From the NCBI GenBank assembly GCA_032622095.1, contig CP136065.1, positions 52,015,949-52,079,948 of the forward strand: a stretch of 64,000 nucleotides of DNA, given 5' to 3'. Positions 1-12,520 of the stretch are shown here, piece after piece (position 1 is the first letter of the stretch; each line of letters begins with the position of its first letter). The position numbers and the translations under genes were made by a program. The stretch is from Siphonodentalium dalli. Lineage: Eukaryota; Mollusca; Scaphopoda; Gadilida; Siphonodentaliidae. The notes below the pieces were generated by a model. It was not told the origin of the DNA, did not search any database, and saw only the letters and a program-made list of their open reading frames with translations.

Positions 1-179
1 GGATGGCCTACATATGGAGAGTGCATTGTTCGATCAGTATCAGCATCTAACATCCAGGACTTCATCTTACCTCCCGCGCCTGTTCAACCAGAGAGTGACG
101 TGAGCTCATCCACAATAGGTTCAATCCCCGGACAGTATCAACAAACACCACTCGGTGTATTCCGCCCCGACCTGTACGG
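1..179 (+). CDS. Synaptotagmin exon (linker before C2A), partial at window edge
   Basis: Reading frame 1 is open from the first base. It encodes a Pro/Ser/Gln-rich linker (…FILPPAPVQPES…, …GVFRPDLYG). The exon ends at a strong donor, GG|GTAAGT, in phase 2; the completing base comes from 12521. The true exon start may lie before the window or at an AG inside it. The linker itself is not diagnostic, and the call rests on phase continuity with the C2A exons downstream. Confidence 0.7.
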
Positions 180-663
180 GTAAGTCTCTTTGAAAATAAG
201 TGTTTATTTCAGGCCAAAGGCGCCCATATAGGACATATATAGGTATATAATTTTGACAAAAATTATAGTTTGACAAAAATTATATAGATTGTTTCTAAAT
301 ATAAGGACATTTTCCCTTTTCCCCTGCATTTAACCAATGTTCATTTAAATATTTTTGATACGCGAAAAATTATTGGAAAAAAAAGTCCAAAATAATTCGG
401 CGAATATGGTGTCAATGTTGGCATACCGCATTTATTTTATCTGCTTTTTCCACTATACCAGAACCACTGGGTTCCGGGAACTTTTTATCTTATTATTATC
501 TAAGAAAACAATTACAAAGTTCCAGGACCCCCTGTGACCAGAACCACAGAAAGTAAATTGAATGCCAAACTAAGCGCATGTATGACTTTAATCCGAATTG
601 ATCTCGACATGCCACAAGACCAAATAACGTCCCTTATGGGATATTCCCATTACCCTTTTGTTA
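180..663. other. Start of intron 1, no recognisable feature
   Basis: AT-rich intronic sequence after the donor. A short ORF at 355-537 has no recognisable domain. Nothing else is supported here. Confidence 0.5.
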
Positions 664-824
664 TTAAAATATTCATTGACGAGTAGTTATCCCTTAAACT
701 ATTATCTGAACGTGTCCCACTAATGAATAGGAATCATTCTGCACTATGCATTATCTGTCGTCTGCTTATACTTTCTGCAATTTACAAATGAATTTGAGAA
801 TCCATTTAGTATAGAAATGGTTAA
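664..824 (+). mobile_element. TTAA-3 family MITE-like element
   Basis: About 160 bp bounded by TTAA (664-667 and 821-824). It shares internal motifs (ACTATTATCTGAAC, TCGTCTGCTT, GAATCCATTTAGTATAG) with copies at 35814-36015, 38188-38439 and, inverted, 59773-59994. Ends at TTAA suggest a piggyBac-type target; no transposase is present. Its right TTAA is also the left TTAA of the next element. Confidence 0.6.
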
Positions 825-2213
825 AGATACGTGCGGCGTTGCATGTTAAAATATTCACCTCCGTCAAAAACCGCCATAAACAGAAATAATAGTAAAATAT
901 AGACAGACCTTATTCTTATACCAATCAGAAATATGGCATAAACAGTATGTTATAATGTCAAATGTTTTTCCTTTGTTATGTAAACAAAAGCAAAAAACGT
1001 TACAGAACCTGGCTTTTGATTAGATCCGGATATGGTAAACATACAGAGCGTTATTTGTTACTGTTTTCCTGATATGGAAATAATAAAGAGCGTTTATATG
1101 AAAAAAGTTTCTAATTCCCCAGACAAAAGTTTCTAATTCCCCAGCTGGGTCCTTGATACATGATGCATACATCGAATCACTTGAAAATGCATCGATATCA
1201 TTATGCAATGACTTATATGGTAAATATGGTGTTGATATTTCAAATCGTAGGACACTTCAAGGAATTCAAGAAAAGGAGCTTGTGAGAAAATTGAAAACGG
1301 AACAATTAAAACGATTTTACAACATAAACTCCTCCGAAAATAAACCGACCGCTGGTAATAAGACAAGAACGTATCGGTTGTTTAAAACAAGGTACGAAAT
1401 GGAGCCATACATATGCGTTCTAATAAAGCGAGAATTCTATTTACGAGATTGCGAATCAGCAATCATAGATTGGAAATTGAAAAGGGGAGACACAAACAGC
1501 CCCCACTACCCGTTAAAGAAAGATTATGTACTTTTTGTAAATGTTAACAAATTGAATCAGAATACCATTTTATATTAGAATGTAGAGCCTACACAAGTAT
1601 GCGCGATACATATTTTAGGGACATAATCACAGAGTTCCCACATGTTTCAGATATGACGAATTATGAGAAATTTAGATTTATTATGAAGAATGAACACAAA
1701 CCAACCATTAATGTTATATGTGACATGATCCGGTCTTTCTTCACCGCTCGGGATTCCAATAAAAGCTAGTCAATTGATAATTTATAACTGATGAATTAAA
1801 TTTTAAGATGAAAAGAGAAAAAAGAAATTCGTTAGGAAACTACATTGTACGTGTATATGCATATATGTTACTCATCTAATATATATAGTTACTTTTTGTC
1901 AAATTATATGTATTTTATTCATGTTTGCAACTGCCCATTTGGGTGTATTTTGCATTAAAATCTTATCTTATCATTTGTGTGTGATTAACCAATAGAATTG
2001 CGCTGTGTTTTGTAAACAGAAGCAAAACTTCTGTAACACGAGCAGGCTCTTGTTTACGTATACCATCGTACGTCTATAGACGACAATATACTATTTACGA
2101 GCTGATTATGTTTGGCATATGAACAAAACTATATATATTTTAATATTCCTTCTGTTGATGGCGATTTGAACAGATATGAATATTTCTGCAACAAACGCCG
2201 CCCGTGCCTTTAA
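821..2213. mobile_element. TTAA-4 inverted-repeat element, split by a LINE fragment
   Basis: The two halves (821-1099 and 1971-2213) align with the intact copy at 20395-20916. The termini TTAAAGATACGTGCGGCGTT and, inverted, TTAAAGGCACGGGCGGCGTT form imperfect terminal inverted repeats. The element is TTAA-flanked and non-coding. The ORF at 2176-2457 begins in its right end and is not considered a gene. Confidence 0.7.
1100..1970 (+). mobile_element. 3' fragment of a non-LTR retrotransposon inside TTAA-4
   Basis: An ORF at 1153-1578 followed by frameshifts and stops encodes the C-terminal part of a LINE ORF2: a basic segment, then a CTFC…EYHFILEC cysteine-histidine motif typical of the region after reverse transcriptase in jockey/CR1-like elements. 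The 3' end is a short ATCTT-type tail (ATCTTATCTTATC), without a long poly(A). The 5' side is truncated, as usual for LINE insertions, and starts with two direct copies of an AGTTTCTAATTCCCCAG segment (1107-1143). Comparison with 20395-20916 shows the uninterrupted host site. Confidence 0.75.
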
Positions 2214-2267
2214 ACCAAATATTTTGAAGCTGCATGCGTGCTCTCTTGCTTCATCCAACCACAACTT

Positions 2268-2579
2268 ATGTGCCACCGCAGACGCTACGATTAAAATCGT
2301 AAGTGGGGAAAATCGTAGCTTGCCCGCAGACGCTACGGTGCTGCGATCTTTGCAGCTACGATTTTCGTGGTATTTACAACATGACCAGTGCGACAGTGGT
2401 CATGTGACAGCTACGATCGCGCGCGTTGCCAAAGTCACGCCACGATTTTCCTGGTAAAATCAAACAGTGCTTGATTGCTACGATTTGGCTACGATATTGT
2501 CGTGGGCATGCGCATTGGATGCTTCCTCCTGCGATTTTCCCCACTTACGATTTTAATCGCAGCGTGTGCGGTGACACTA
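2268..2579. mobile_element. Inverted-repeat MITE, about 310 bp
   Basis: The terminal arms of roughly 45 bp are near-perfect inverses. The left arm contains GATTAAAATCGTAAGTGGGG and the right arm its complement, with outer ends GTGCCACCGC and GCGGTGACAC. The interior carries further CTACGAT motifs. It is non-coding. The GTAAGTGG motif also occurs in the arms of the element at 53292-53643, so the two may be distant relatives. Confidence 0.7.
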
Positions 2580-3787
2580 TAATGTAGGAAATAAAACATG
2601 ACATCAATTTATTCTATTCCGCCGTGAGGTGATTGTACATTTTGGTTTCTCGTTCAGTATAATTGTATGTGACCACCCACATGTCACATTATCTTCTGAT
2701 TTACACACGTCAGCTGCGATATTATTCTGCTTGTGATTACAGGTAAAAACATGTACGGCATATATTATAGATAATACATATTTATCGCCAAGCGCTATAG
2801 TTTTACTAAGATATGAACAACAAACTATTTACCGTGTATAACATGTACATGTATGTTCACCCATGTTTACTACATTCATTAAGATCTCTGCAGATCCATA
2901 TATGTTTTTCTACAACTGATATAATATGTCTAAGGGCCACAACGTCAGGAGAAACCATGTTAACTTACACATACGTGGACATTGTTCCCATTATGCTGCC
3001 TCATTATATAATTTATATATAAGTTACAAGCCCGTAGCCAAGGGGGTTCGTACCCTTCGAACGAACGACCCTTCTGTCTGCATGTGCCCGGTGGTGGTAA
3101 TTGCCGTTCGCCGTACGGGTGAACGTGTCATGTGCAGCAGTTGACCAAACGGCAAAAAATTGCTGAGCGGGACCTCCCTTCGAACAAACGACGTATGTAC
3201 GTATATAGATATAGTCATATACTACATGCATGCTTAGTTTGAATAGAGACTGGTGCACACAAATTCAACACATATAGCCCGTCAAAACATGTCGGTATAA
3301 AGCTGCTTTCACTAACATGCTGCTGATGCATGCGGCTATCGGATTATATAGGCACAACGTTTCAAAGCATACATATATATCACTGGGGTTGCGGTGGACG
3401 CAGTTACTAGTAATCGCAACGTTTTTAAATCGGATGCGTCTAACTGCATCAGGCGCAGGTATGTGAAATTTTTAAACATATTTTTTGTCTAATTTATGTA
3501 ACACATTATATATGACACAAACATTGTTTATACAGACAATGGGATTGGAGGACAAGTGCTGACTCACTTATGGGTACCCCCTCTCCCATATGTTATTACA
3601 CTGAAAAATAAAATAATTATTAATGGCAAAGCAACATGACTAGCAAAAACAAGTTGAACATATATACATATCACCGGTCACCCCCACCCCCGAGTTTGTC
3701 ATAAGTTTGTATAAGTGTTTGATTTAAAGTCGGATTTCTTTGTTTCTTTTATTTCGCTTGCTGGCTTGTACGTATCATTATTTAGCA
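2580..3787. other. Intronic stretch without recognisable genes
   Basis: I see only a short direct repeat (CCCTTCGAACGAACGAC near 3054, a close match near 3175) and low-complexity sequence. The overlapping small ORFs on both strands at 2813-3258 have no domain and look like chance. Confidence 0.5.
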
Positions 3788-6235
3788 GAGTTAGTAAAAA
3801 GAATCCTGATTTGTCTCGCGTATGAATGACTGTACAGCTAAGAAAATTTTCATGTTGTCACAATAAGGAAGTGCAGGATCTCCAAAAAGCAAAATCTTTA
3901 ATGAATAAATGTTGTAAGGAAGTAATTTATTCAATAGACGAATTCTTGGGATTGAATGTAGGTGACAATCAAAGAAATAATGAAAGGCATTTTCTTCACC
4001 GTTTCCACAGGTGCAGTCTTTTGAATTTGCAATGTGATTTAGAACCTGATCGGATAGCAAGTTGCTGCATTCACATCGTAATCTACAGTGAAATATGTTT
4101 TCAGTCCGCTTTCCGACAGAATAGTACATTGGTGGTTTGTGTGTTATGGGTTTAATTTTGTTTACATAACAAAGGTGGCGGAGATCTCGAGTCTCAATTT
4201 TGGTTGCATTCCAGTTTTTTACACACGTTGGCATGAATGTAGACTCCATTCGTTTGGAATTGGGTTTAAAATGGATAAAGTTTGACGCAAATCTCGTATC
4301 ATGATCACTTGTGGGGGAAGTAAGTCGACTAAATATTTGGGCACTTTGTGATTGACAATGTTATGAAAAGTGAAAAACGCTTTAATTGCCTTCTATCTGA
4401 GAGTGTTTCCCAACCCATTTCTGTTAGTAGACGTTTGTGTGATACTGATCTCGTGCAGCCACTTATTATTCGTGCAGCCTCGTATTCTGCATCATCAAGT
4501 TTTTAAAGTAACTTATCTGGTGCTCCAGCCCATGCAGACACTACTCGCATATTCCATGATTGGACGGACGTGTGATAAATAGAGGATTTCAAGAGTTTTG
4601 CGGTTCAAAATATACTTCAGTCTTCGTAGTTTGGATAGTTTAGCATAAGCTCTGGTACATACATTTTCTATATAACTGACCCATGTTAAGTCGTCATCTA
4701 TTTCCATACCTAGATGCGTGTGTTGTTTAGAATATTCGAGTTGCAGTCCATCAAAGACTATATTCGGTCTCTCAGGGCTTTGTGAACTTGTAAAAAATAG
4801 TAATTTTGTTTTAGAATTATTGAATTCACTAGCCATGTATCGGCCCACTTTTTTATGTTTTCCATGTCTTTATTTACACTTTGTTCAAGGTTTTATATGT
4901 CCGTATCGGAATTTATGAGGCATGAGTCGTCCGCGTATAATCTAACATGCGATTTAATATTGTCTGCAATATCATTTATGTAGATTAAAAAGAGCAAAGG
5001 GCCGACCACAGACCCTTGGGGGACCCCTGCCGTTATTGGAGAATATTTTGAAAAGCTAGAATTTATTTGCACCCTTTGCTGCCGCCCTTCGAGATAATTT
5101 CTGAACCATTTTAGCAGAGTGTCTGTTATTCCATAGTGATTTAGTTTAAGTAAAAGACCTTGGTGCCATACTTTGTCAAAAGCTTTCGAGATGTCACAGA
5201 AAACAGCACACGTGCTTTGTTCAGTGTCTACAGCGTGGTGTATATTGTGAAATATTTCAATAAGTTGTTGTTCAGTTCTGTGACCTGGTATACAGCCGGA
5301 TTGGTATTTGTATAATAGGTTGTTTATATTTAAATGATTAAAGACTTTGTTGAAGACTACCTTTTCTAGTATTTTACCAACACAACTTATTAATGAGATG
5401 GGACGATAGTTATTTGGATCATGACGGTCACCATTTTTAAATATTGGTATTATGTTTGGCCTTTTCCATGCTTCGGGGAAACAGCAGCTCTTAAAAGATT
5501 TATTAAAAATATAACGTAGGGGTTTACTGATGGAGCTGCGTGTTTCCCTGAGCAATTTATTGTTTATCCCATCAGGACCGTTTGCCTTTTTAATAGGAAG
5601 ACATTTTAGGATTTCAAACATTTCATTTTCATTTGTCTTAATTTCATTTAAAAACGCATGAGTTCTATCTGAAAAGATCGGTGGCTCCCTTGTATCAGTT
5701 CCAAGTGTGCTGTGTTTAGTGAATATCGTATTGAGAACTTCCGCCTTTTGTATATCATCTTCTATATCTGTATTGCTCGATTTCAGTATAGGAATTGTAT
5801 TGTCGGTCGAAAAATTGCTTAGTAGTTGTTTGACAGTGGGCTAGAATTGTTTTGGTTTAGAGTTCACGCTTAGATTTTCATCTAGATCATTCATATATCT
5901 TTCCTTTGCAGCTTTTTAAAAGTTGTTAACTTTGTTTCGAACACACTTGTACTTGTTCCAGTCAGACTCCCTATTTCTGAGAACTGCCAGTTTTTTTTAA
6001 GTCGGTCCCGTTTTCTGATGTGTTTTCTGATCATACCATCAAACCAAGGTTTGTCACGTTTTCTGATTGTTATTTCATGGTACGGGATGTGTTTTTTTGA
6101 AACAGATAGGAATGTTTCAGTGAAAATTTCAACCATTTTGTCTATATGCGTCGAGTCACCTTCAGTATATAATTGTTTTTCCCAATCAATATCGGAGAGT
6201 TCCAAATTTAATCTATCATGTGGTATGTGAAAGCA
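3788..6235 (-). pseudogene. Degenerate non-LTR retrotransposon ORF2 (jockey/CR1-like)
   Basis: On the - strand, four frame-broken pieces read in order. 6205-5891 encodes the region before reverse transcriptase (KPWFDGMIRKHIRKRDRLKKNW-like segment). 5621-4893 is the reverse transcriptase core, with NNYRPISL, a DISKAFDKVWH block, GVPQGSVVGPLLF and the catalytic YADD. 4848-4513 continues with the THLGMEIDDDLTW and YLSHVRPIMEYAS blocks. 4249-3791 carries a C-terminal CTCGNGEE…H…C motif. No endonuclease is visible 5' of 6205, so the copy is 5' truncated as well as frameshifted. The reaction, when intact, is target-primed reverse transcription; this copy cannot encode a functional protein. Exact clade is uncertain. 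It sits antisense in synaptotagmin intron 1. Confidence 0.9.
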
Positions 6236-7142
6236 GCTTAAGGCTCCGGAATTCGACCTGCATGTGGTTCATCAACATAACCAACTAAAAGTCAAGCCGG
6301 CCGTAATCAATGGATATAAAGACCCATACATACAGCGAAAGGGTGTCGTGTAAAGCCAGGCAATTCTTCAAGGATTGGCCATTTATAAACGGACAATCCG
6401 CACCTTAAATGTTCGTTAATTAATGGACAATCCGACCACGCGTGGCACGCGAGCTTGGGATTGTTCACTAAATGACGACATGTATAGCTAATCCTGCATG
6501 TTAGCTTCATATTTAATATGAAGGGCAATAACTCTATAAAGAATGTTAACTTACTAAATAACGGCGATTTGTATGAGAAGAAGTGTTTTTGACGAAATAA
6601 CGGAGATATTTGAAGAAGAGTTTTTGACGAAATAACGGAAATATTCGAAGAAGTGTTTTTAAAGAGCGTCTGATACTGGTTCGATCCATGGTACAGGCTC
6701 AGTGGATTATGTTACTCCCCCATGCACAAGACAATTGGTTCATTTAGAACAGCTAGGCTATATAGATACCGTTGAACTTCAGATCCAGGCCTGTGAGAGA
6801 AACTTGGAAAAATCAAAGCTCAACTTGTTTGTTTCAGGGCGGATCTAAAGTACGCCGTTTGCATCGTATTTTCCCAAATTTTCCCCGGGGGAGGAACCCC
6901 GGACCCCCCATCAATGCGATAGGGGACACCCTCTCGTCGCTTCACAGCTCGTGTCCAATGCCCTCATTACGCCACACCGTGGTGTTGCTTGGTACGCAGA
7001 TTTTCATAGTCTGTGGTCGATCGATAATCCACTGGGCGACTGTATTATTATGGTTATTTCGTACTGAGTATAAATCGTACCGATAGAGTCACGATAGTAC
7101 AACAAAGATTAGCACATGTGTTTACATCACCGGTGTACTTGT
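6236..7142. other. Intronic stretch with a short tandem repeat
   Basis: Three imperfect units of about 39 bp (GACGAAATAACGGA…GAAGAAG…) run at about 6558-6665. The remainder shows no gene, RNA or repeat that I can support; the ORF at 6772-7086 has no recognisable domain. Confidence 0.5.
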
Positions 7143-7911
7143 GGGGGCATGTTTCTATTATGAAGGTTCGCTATCCCGAAGGTCCGCTATTCGGAAGGTT
7201 CTCTATTCCGAAGGTTTTTGTTATTTTTAGGTTAATTCTATATTCTAAAGTATTGAGACTAATTTGAGAGGGTTCATTATCACAAAGATTCTTTTTACGG
7301 AGTGTGCGCTCACATCCGAACTGATCCTGCGCGCATACCGATACAGATACAGGAGGAAATAACTTAACTTAGAACATTAAATGTGATTTTGTTTTGTTTT
7401 CGCGGGTTTTCTTGAGATTTAATGTCATTACGTGGGCCCATACTTTTGAATTCTTGGCATATAATATGAATGTTGTGGTATATTGTGGACCCTCCCGCAT
7501 TGGGACATGACACAGGTACAGTTGACTTAAGTGATGTTCTGTGTGGGCTCCAATTTGGAGTTCAATATTTTAAGGGCCAAATTTAGGATTTTATGGGCCC
7601 ATACCTTTGAACTCTGGGCATATAATATGAATATTGGGGGCATGTCTCTATTCCGAAGGTTCTCTATCCAGAATGTCCACTATTCCGAAATTTCTCTCAA
7701 TGTTCGCTATTCCGAAGGTTCACCAATCAGAAGGTTCGTTATTCCGAAGGTTCTGTATTCCGAAGGTTTTTGTTATTTTAAGGTTAATTCTATATTCTAA
7801 AGTATTGGGAGGGTTCATTATCACGAAGATTCTTTTTATGAAGGAAATAACTTAAAACATTAAATGTGATTTTGTTTTGTTTTCGCGGGTTTTCTTGAGT
7901 TTAATGTCATT
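7143..7911 (+). repeat. Direct duplication carrying ATTCCGAAGGTT repeats
   Basis: A block at about 7143-7430 is repeated at about 7638-7911: both run from a GGGGGCATGT…CTATT start, through several CTATTCCGAAGGTTC units, to a shared TTTTCGCGGGTTTTCTTGAG end. The repeated 11-12 bp motif makes small ORFs (7531-7855) that are not genes. Confidence 0.7.
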
Positions 7912-8167
7912 ACGTATGACTTTATTTCTCATTAAATATTCACGCCAAGCACCCCACACAATTGCTATGTTTCCATGCGATTTAATGTCATTACGTGTGA
8001 CCTAATATCTCAATAATCTGAGGCAAGAGTACGCCTGCTAAAGGCGAATTATAACAGTGGGGCTATAACGCTCAATGAATACTGGGAACTATAACAAACT
8101 GCGCAGCAGAATATCGCTGATTAAACGAGTATGAGATGAGCCTAACTGCAATTGTGACTTTGTTTAA

Positions 8168-8295
8168 AGGCCCACTTAATTTTCGAGTCATTCATTTTTG
8201 TTATAGTATATATACGGTTTTAATAACAATTTATGCCATAAAATTTGAATAAATGACTATAATTCATCACCATTTGAAACGCAGAATCCTTCTAT
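8168..8295 (+). repeat. Dispersed repeat Disp-1, copy 1
   Basis: GGCCCACTTAATTTTCGAGTC followed by CGGTTTTAATAACAAT and CATCACCA matches the copy at 13292-13400. Confidence 0.6.
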
Positions 8296-8399
8296 CTCCT
8301 AGTTTGAAACACCTTTAAAATACCGCGACAAGTCGTGCGTCGTATATCTAGCAATTAGCAACTAACATGTCCTCTTCGACTTTCCATAGATTTCAACGT

Positions 8400-8925
8400 A
8401 ATTTGATACTTATGGGTATTTGTGTCCGGGAAGTGTTTTGGACGGGTCAAATCGTGAGCCCGACCTGACCTTGACCTTTAAAACTGTCAATGCAAGGTCA
8501 ATTTGGGTATAAGTTATAACGGACACATTTCGGCGAAATTTGATACCTAGGGATACTTTTATCCGGGGAGTGTTTTGAACGGGTCAAATCGTGACATCGG
8601 CGTGACCTTGATCTTCAGTGTGGTCAATCAAAGGTCAAATCTGGTAAAACGGATGGATTTCGACGAAATTTGATACCTATGGGTACTTTTGTCGGGGGAG
8701 TGTTTTGGACGGGTCAAATCATGACTCCGACCTTACTTTGACCTTCAAAATTGTTAATTAAAGGTCAAGTGGGGTAAAACGGACGGATTTCGACGAAATT
8801 TGATACCTAGTGGTACTTTTCTCCGGGTGGGGGTGTTTTGGACGGGTCAAATCATGACCCTGACCTGACCTTGACTTTCGAAATAGTCAATTGAAGGTCA
8901 AATCGCGCCTTTCGCCGGAAATCAG
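8400..8925 (+). repeat. Tandem repeat, four units of about 130 bp, rich in AGGTCA half-sites
   Basis: Units begin near 8400, 8537, 8667 and 8797 with AATTTGATACCTA. Each contains GTGTTTTGGACGGGTCAAATC, then a TGACCTTGACCTT-type stretch, then AAAGGTCAA. The TCAAGGTCA-like words match nuclear-receptor half-sites, but their presence inside a repeat unit does not show function. Confidence 0.75.
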
Positions 8926-9299
8926 ATGGGAAACATCCCGGACGATGTCGGGCCCATCAGCTTGTGTAATAAAGAAGACAGTTTGGAGAAAGTAATGTAT
9001 AACACGAGAAACGGGAAAACTGGAAATATAGAAGTATGCAAATTTCCCACATAAAATTTGAAAGCTAGTTTATAGAATAATTGTATTATAATTTATATTT
9101 ATGGCTAATAATATGATCTTGGTGGCGTTACCATTTCTGACTATGGTTTTCTTGTAATATATGACGAACTGTCTTTGCTAGTGGCTGGCTACGGACTTGA
9201 GTTATAACATATTAATCAGCATTCAGACATGACCTACATTTACCTCATTTCATGACAACTGAGATGCAAAGATATCCAAAGTTCGCACAGATGCATTTT

Positions 9300-10850
9300 T
9301 ACTCTATAAGGGTCATAACTCTGCACAAATGTATGAAACATGATACATGTGGGCATTATTTCCGCCATGCTGATTCATGGGCCCACAAAGGATCAGTCAA
9401 ATATAACTTATGATGACTGAGATAGAAAGCCCCAAAATGATTACGGACAAATGCACTGACGGATGGAAGGACGCGTGCACGGGTGGACGAACGGAAAGTT
9501 TGGCGGGGGATTGTTGTTTTACATTTACCACATCACAGGACGGTAGCCTGTTAACTGACACAACACACTGTCCACCCTTATTTGTCAAACACCGTGTCAC
9601 GTCCTGGTGACAACATTAACTTGATTATTTCATTGACTACTTTAACCATCCTCCACCGCAACCGGACGTTGTTAGATGGGGGTTCTCCGTTGGGGGGAGG
9701 GGGTGTGGCCACCTTGGAATTTCCAAATAGACCCCCCCCCCCCACATTGAACCAGACCGTACGTAATTCCACCTGCACCCCACCCCCAATCGGGCTTCGA
9801 TTTTCCCAAGTGTTCCCTCTCAGGACTAGATGGGAGCCAATATGGATGAGTAGTATTGTGGCCGCTAGTCATGGGGGGGGGGTAGAATTCAATGGGAGTT
9901 TTGATACCTGAAGCTGAAAATTTAAAAATCCTAACTTCTAGCGGTGTCGCTCCAGGCAAATTCACATTCTGATTGGATTGGTTTTACTGCATGCATGGCC
10001 ACGAAAAAGGGACCGGGCCGACCAAAGTTCCACCCGGTGTGAAACAATTTTGAAATATGTGTCTAAGACACCCCAATCCCCCCTGACGTCACGTCCCTGT
10101 GCACTTGACACGGGGTTTGCGTTGTTTTATGGGTTCCCTTGTCTCGGTCGGTACCACGTATATATGTACATTGGAACGGACAATAAAGTATATATATAGT
10201 GTGCAGCATGTCCCTTTAATGAGTTATAACATGAACCAATGTTTGCATGTACTGGCGACGAATTATAGTGCGTGGGATTAAGCCAGGTGCCAGGCATGTG
10301 CCTTTGTTTCGAGATAAGATCGACATGAATTGTGTTGATCGAACTAAAAGGGTCCTCAAGTCAACCCGAATGCAACACAACCTTATAAGTCACACATTAA
10401 ATCACGAACCACAGAAACACAAGCTGATTGAAGGTAGGAAACAAAGGAATATGAACCGAGAATCATTGATTTGTGTATGTTTTCGGTGACGAGACGACAG
10501 AGGATATGGTGGAATATCTCACGTACACCCGCCCCCACAACTATGGGAAATAAACAATTAATGTTTAAACCAACTATGGTCGGAATTTATTATCAGCAGT
10601 TGGAAATATATGTTCATAGTTTAGGTCAAGATTTTGGACTGAAATCAGTTGGGGGGGGGGGGGGGTTGGTCTAGTTCGACTTGAAGGGGAGCCGTTGGAA
10701 CACCCCCCCCCCCCCAACTCCTAAAGATGCCAGACTGGCTTATTGCATAAATCCAGACGTATATGGAACGCGTGTTCCGTACTGATTTGTAAATATGTAA
10801 CAACAGGAACATTCGTGTAATAACAGAATGTAAATGGAGTTATAACTTCC
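9300..10850. other. Repeat-derived intronic DNA with G and C homopolymers
   Basis: GGTCATAACTCTG and a GGACGGATGGAAGGACG-like segment near 9305-9500 look like dispersed repeat remnants. The 9650-9990 part carries C and G runs. A 15-G run at 10651-10665 and a 13-C run at 10703-10715 face each other as AGTTGGG…CCCAACT. A fragment of Disp-3 (TTTGTAAATATG, CGTGTAATAAC) lies at about 10755-10835. The several ORFs here have no domain. Confidence 0.5.
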
Positions 10851-11397
10851 AACGGGTTGATAGTTCTTAAATATCATATAAGTTGTCTCACAGTTGTGTC
10901 AAAACGAAATTGCATACAGATATTGGCAAACGTGCGCATGGTACTTAAAGGGGCCCATTATCTTCAAGCACCCAACAAAGCCTAGTGATCTCTTACCTTT
11001 GTCACGTTATCTCCGACTCTACATTATTATTTCATATACGCTGAATCGATACCGCGAACATTCAGCTAAGATATATACAGCATCTTAATACCACGGACAT
11101 ACATGTTCAGAACAAACCCGATACTTCCTACGCGTCATTTAGACCTGCAGAATTCTTTTGTATTTCATCAATGGAAAATCCAAGTGTCGATAGACAGCTC
11201 ATTTAAAATTCATGTACAATCCTTTAGAGGATAATACCCTTTGTGACTTTATATGGGACTGGGATGTTTCTTATCAAATGAGTATATCCGTTATAGTCAA
11301 TATCGTCCAATAACAATATAGATGTGTCAGAATAGAATGTGCCAATGTTGATGACAGATATATGTTATCTTTCGCGGAAAGATATGTTCCTTATATG

Positions 11398-11910
11398 CTT
11401 GCCAATAAAATAGCGGGAAATTACCGAAACGTTGATCGTTGTATTTATCTCTCAGTAGCCACAGTGAAATACGATGTCGTTATTTCACTGAAAAGATAGC
11501 GTTATTTCACTGAAGGGCTTGAAACTATCACGAGCTGCCAAGGTCGATCGATTGATCATTGCGTGTACACTGTCCGCTAGCCAATCAAAAGCAACGAATT
11601 TATGACGGCGCGTGATCAATCGACAATGCTATGTTTGATTCGCAGCGTGTCAAATTCAACTTTACGCCTTGGCTCTTTCCTGTTAGTAAACACTGACACG
11701 TGCGCTCTTTAATTAAGTATACAGTGATTTATTTAATTAATTAAAACTTAACTTAGCAACGTTGAGCCTAAATAAGCCGCATATAATAAAAATATAAAAA
11801 ACATCTCATTCGTGTCTGGAAAGAAATATCGAATTTTCACTCGTGGCTTATAGCCGCTTGGGAAAATTCGATATTTCTTTCCAGACACGAATGAGATATT
11901 TCGGTATTCA
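11398..11910. repeat. Dispersed repeat Disp-5, copy 1, with a terminal hairpin
   Basis: It matches 23820-24570 through the GAAATTACCGAAAC, TATTTCACTG, GGCTCTTTCCTG, GCGCTCTTTAATTAAGTA and GTGTCTGGAAAGAAAT blocks. At 11803-11897 two arms of about 35 nt (CTCATTCGTGTCTGGAAAG… and its complement) flank a loop of about 23 nt. Confidence 0.7.
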
Positions 11911-12520
11911 AACAACAACTCTAAATATTTATTGGGTCAGAATGTCCTCACAAGGACGTGGTCAGGGGTCTCCGTTGTCGTTTCGTGGAAAGTTATCTTT
12001 ATCTGATTAATTGTTGGGCCAATATGTTCATGTACATGTAGGGGTGGTGGTGTAAATTACGGACAACGTATATTATCAACAATAGATAATGAACGCATCG
12101 GACTGATCGGAGCGAAATCACAGCGTTATATCTAGTGCGGCACCTACATGCACATATAGTGTTAGCTGGCCGGTATTACAGCGAACATACAAAACGAGTA
12201 CGCAAATACCGAGTACATTTAAAATCACATTTACTCCATCACCTCATATGGCACCAATCGGCGATTGATATATGGCACGGGCAAATAAGCCGGCCAATAT
12301 ACATCATAAGAGTGCGTAACAAAGTTGGAGTGAGCCATCTAGCTACTATACGTCCTAGTCGAAAATCTACGAGATAATAAAGATATAGTCAATTTTGGAC
12401 TACCTATACGTCCCTGATTAATTTACCGAGGAAATAACCAAGCTATGAAGCGAAACCGTTCCTCCCCACATCTTGGAAATATATATATAGCTTATAATAT
12501 TTGCGCTTTCCATTTTACAG
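11911..12520. other. End of intron 1, nothing recognised
   Basis: No gene or repeat is supported. A pyrimidine-rich tract, TTTCCATTTTACAG, precedes exon 2. Confidence 0.5.

Noticed and set aside
2176-2457. 93-residue ORF
   Set aside because: It starts inside the right end of TTAA-4 and runs into an inverted-repeat MITE; no domain.
9582-9965. ORFs of about 100 residues on both strands
   Set aside because: They lie over C/G homopolymer-containing intronic repeat sequence with no domain or splice support.
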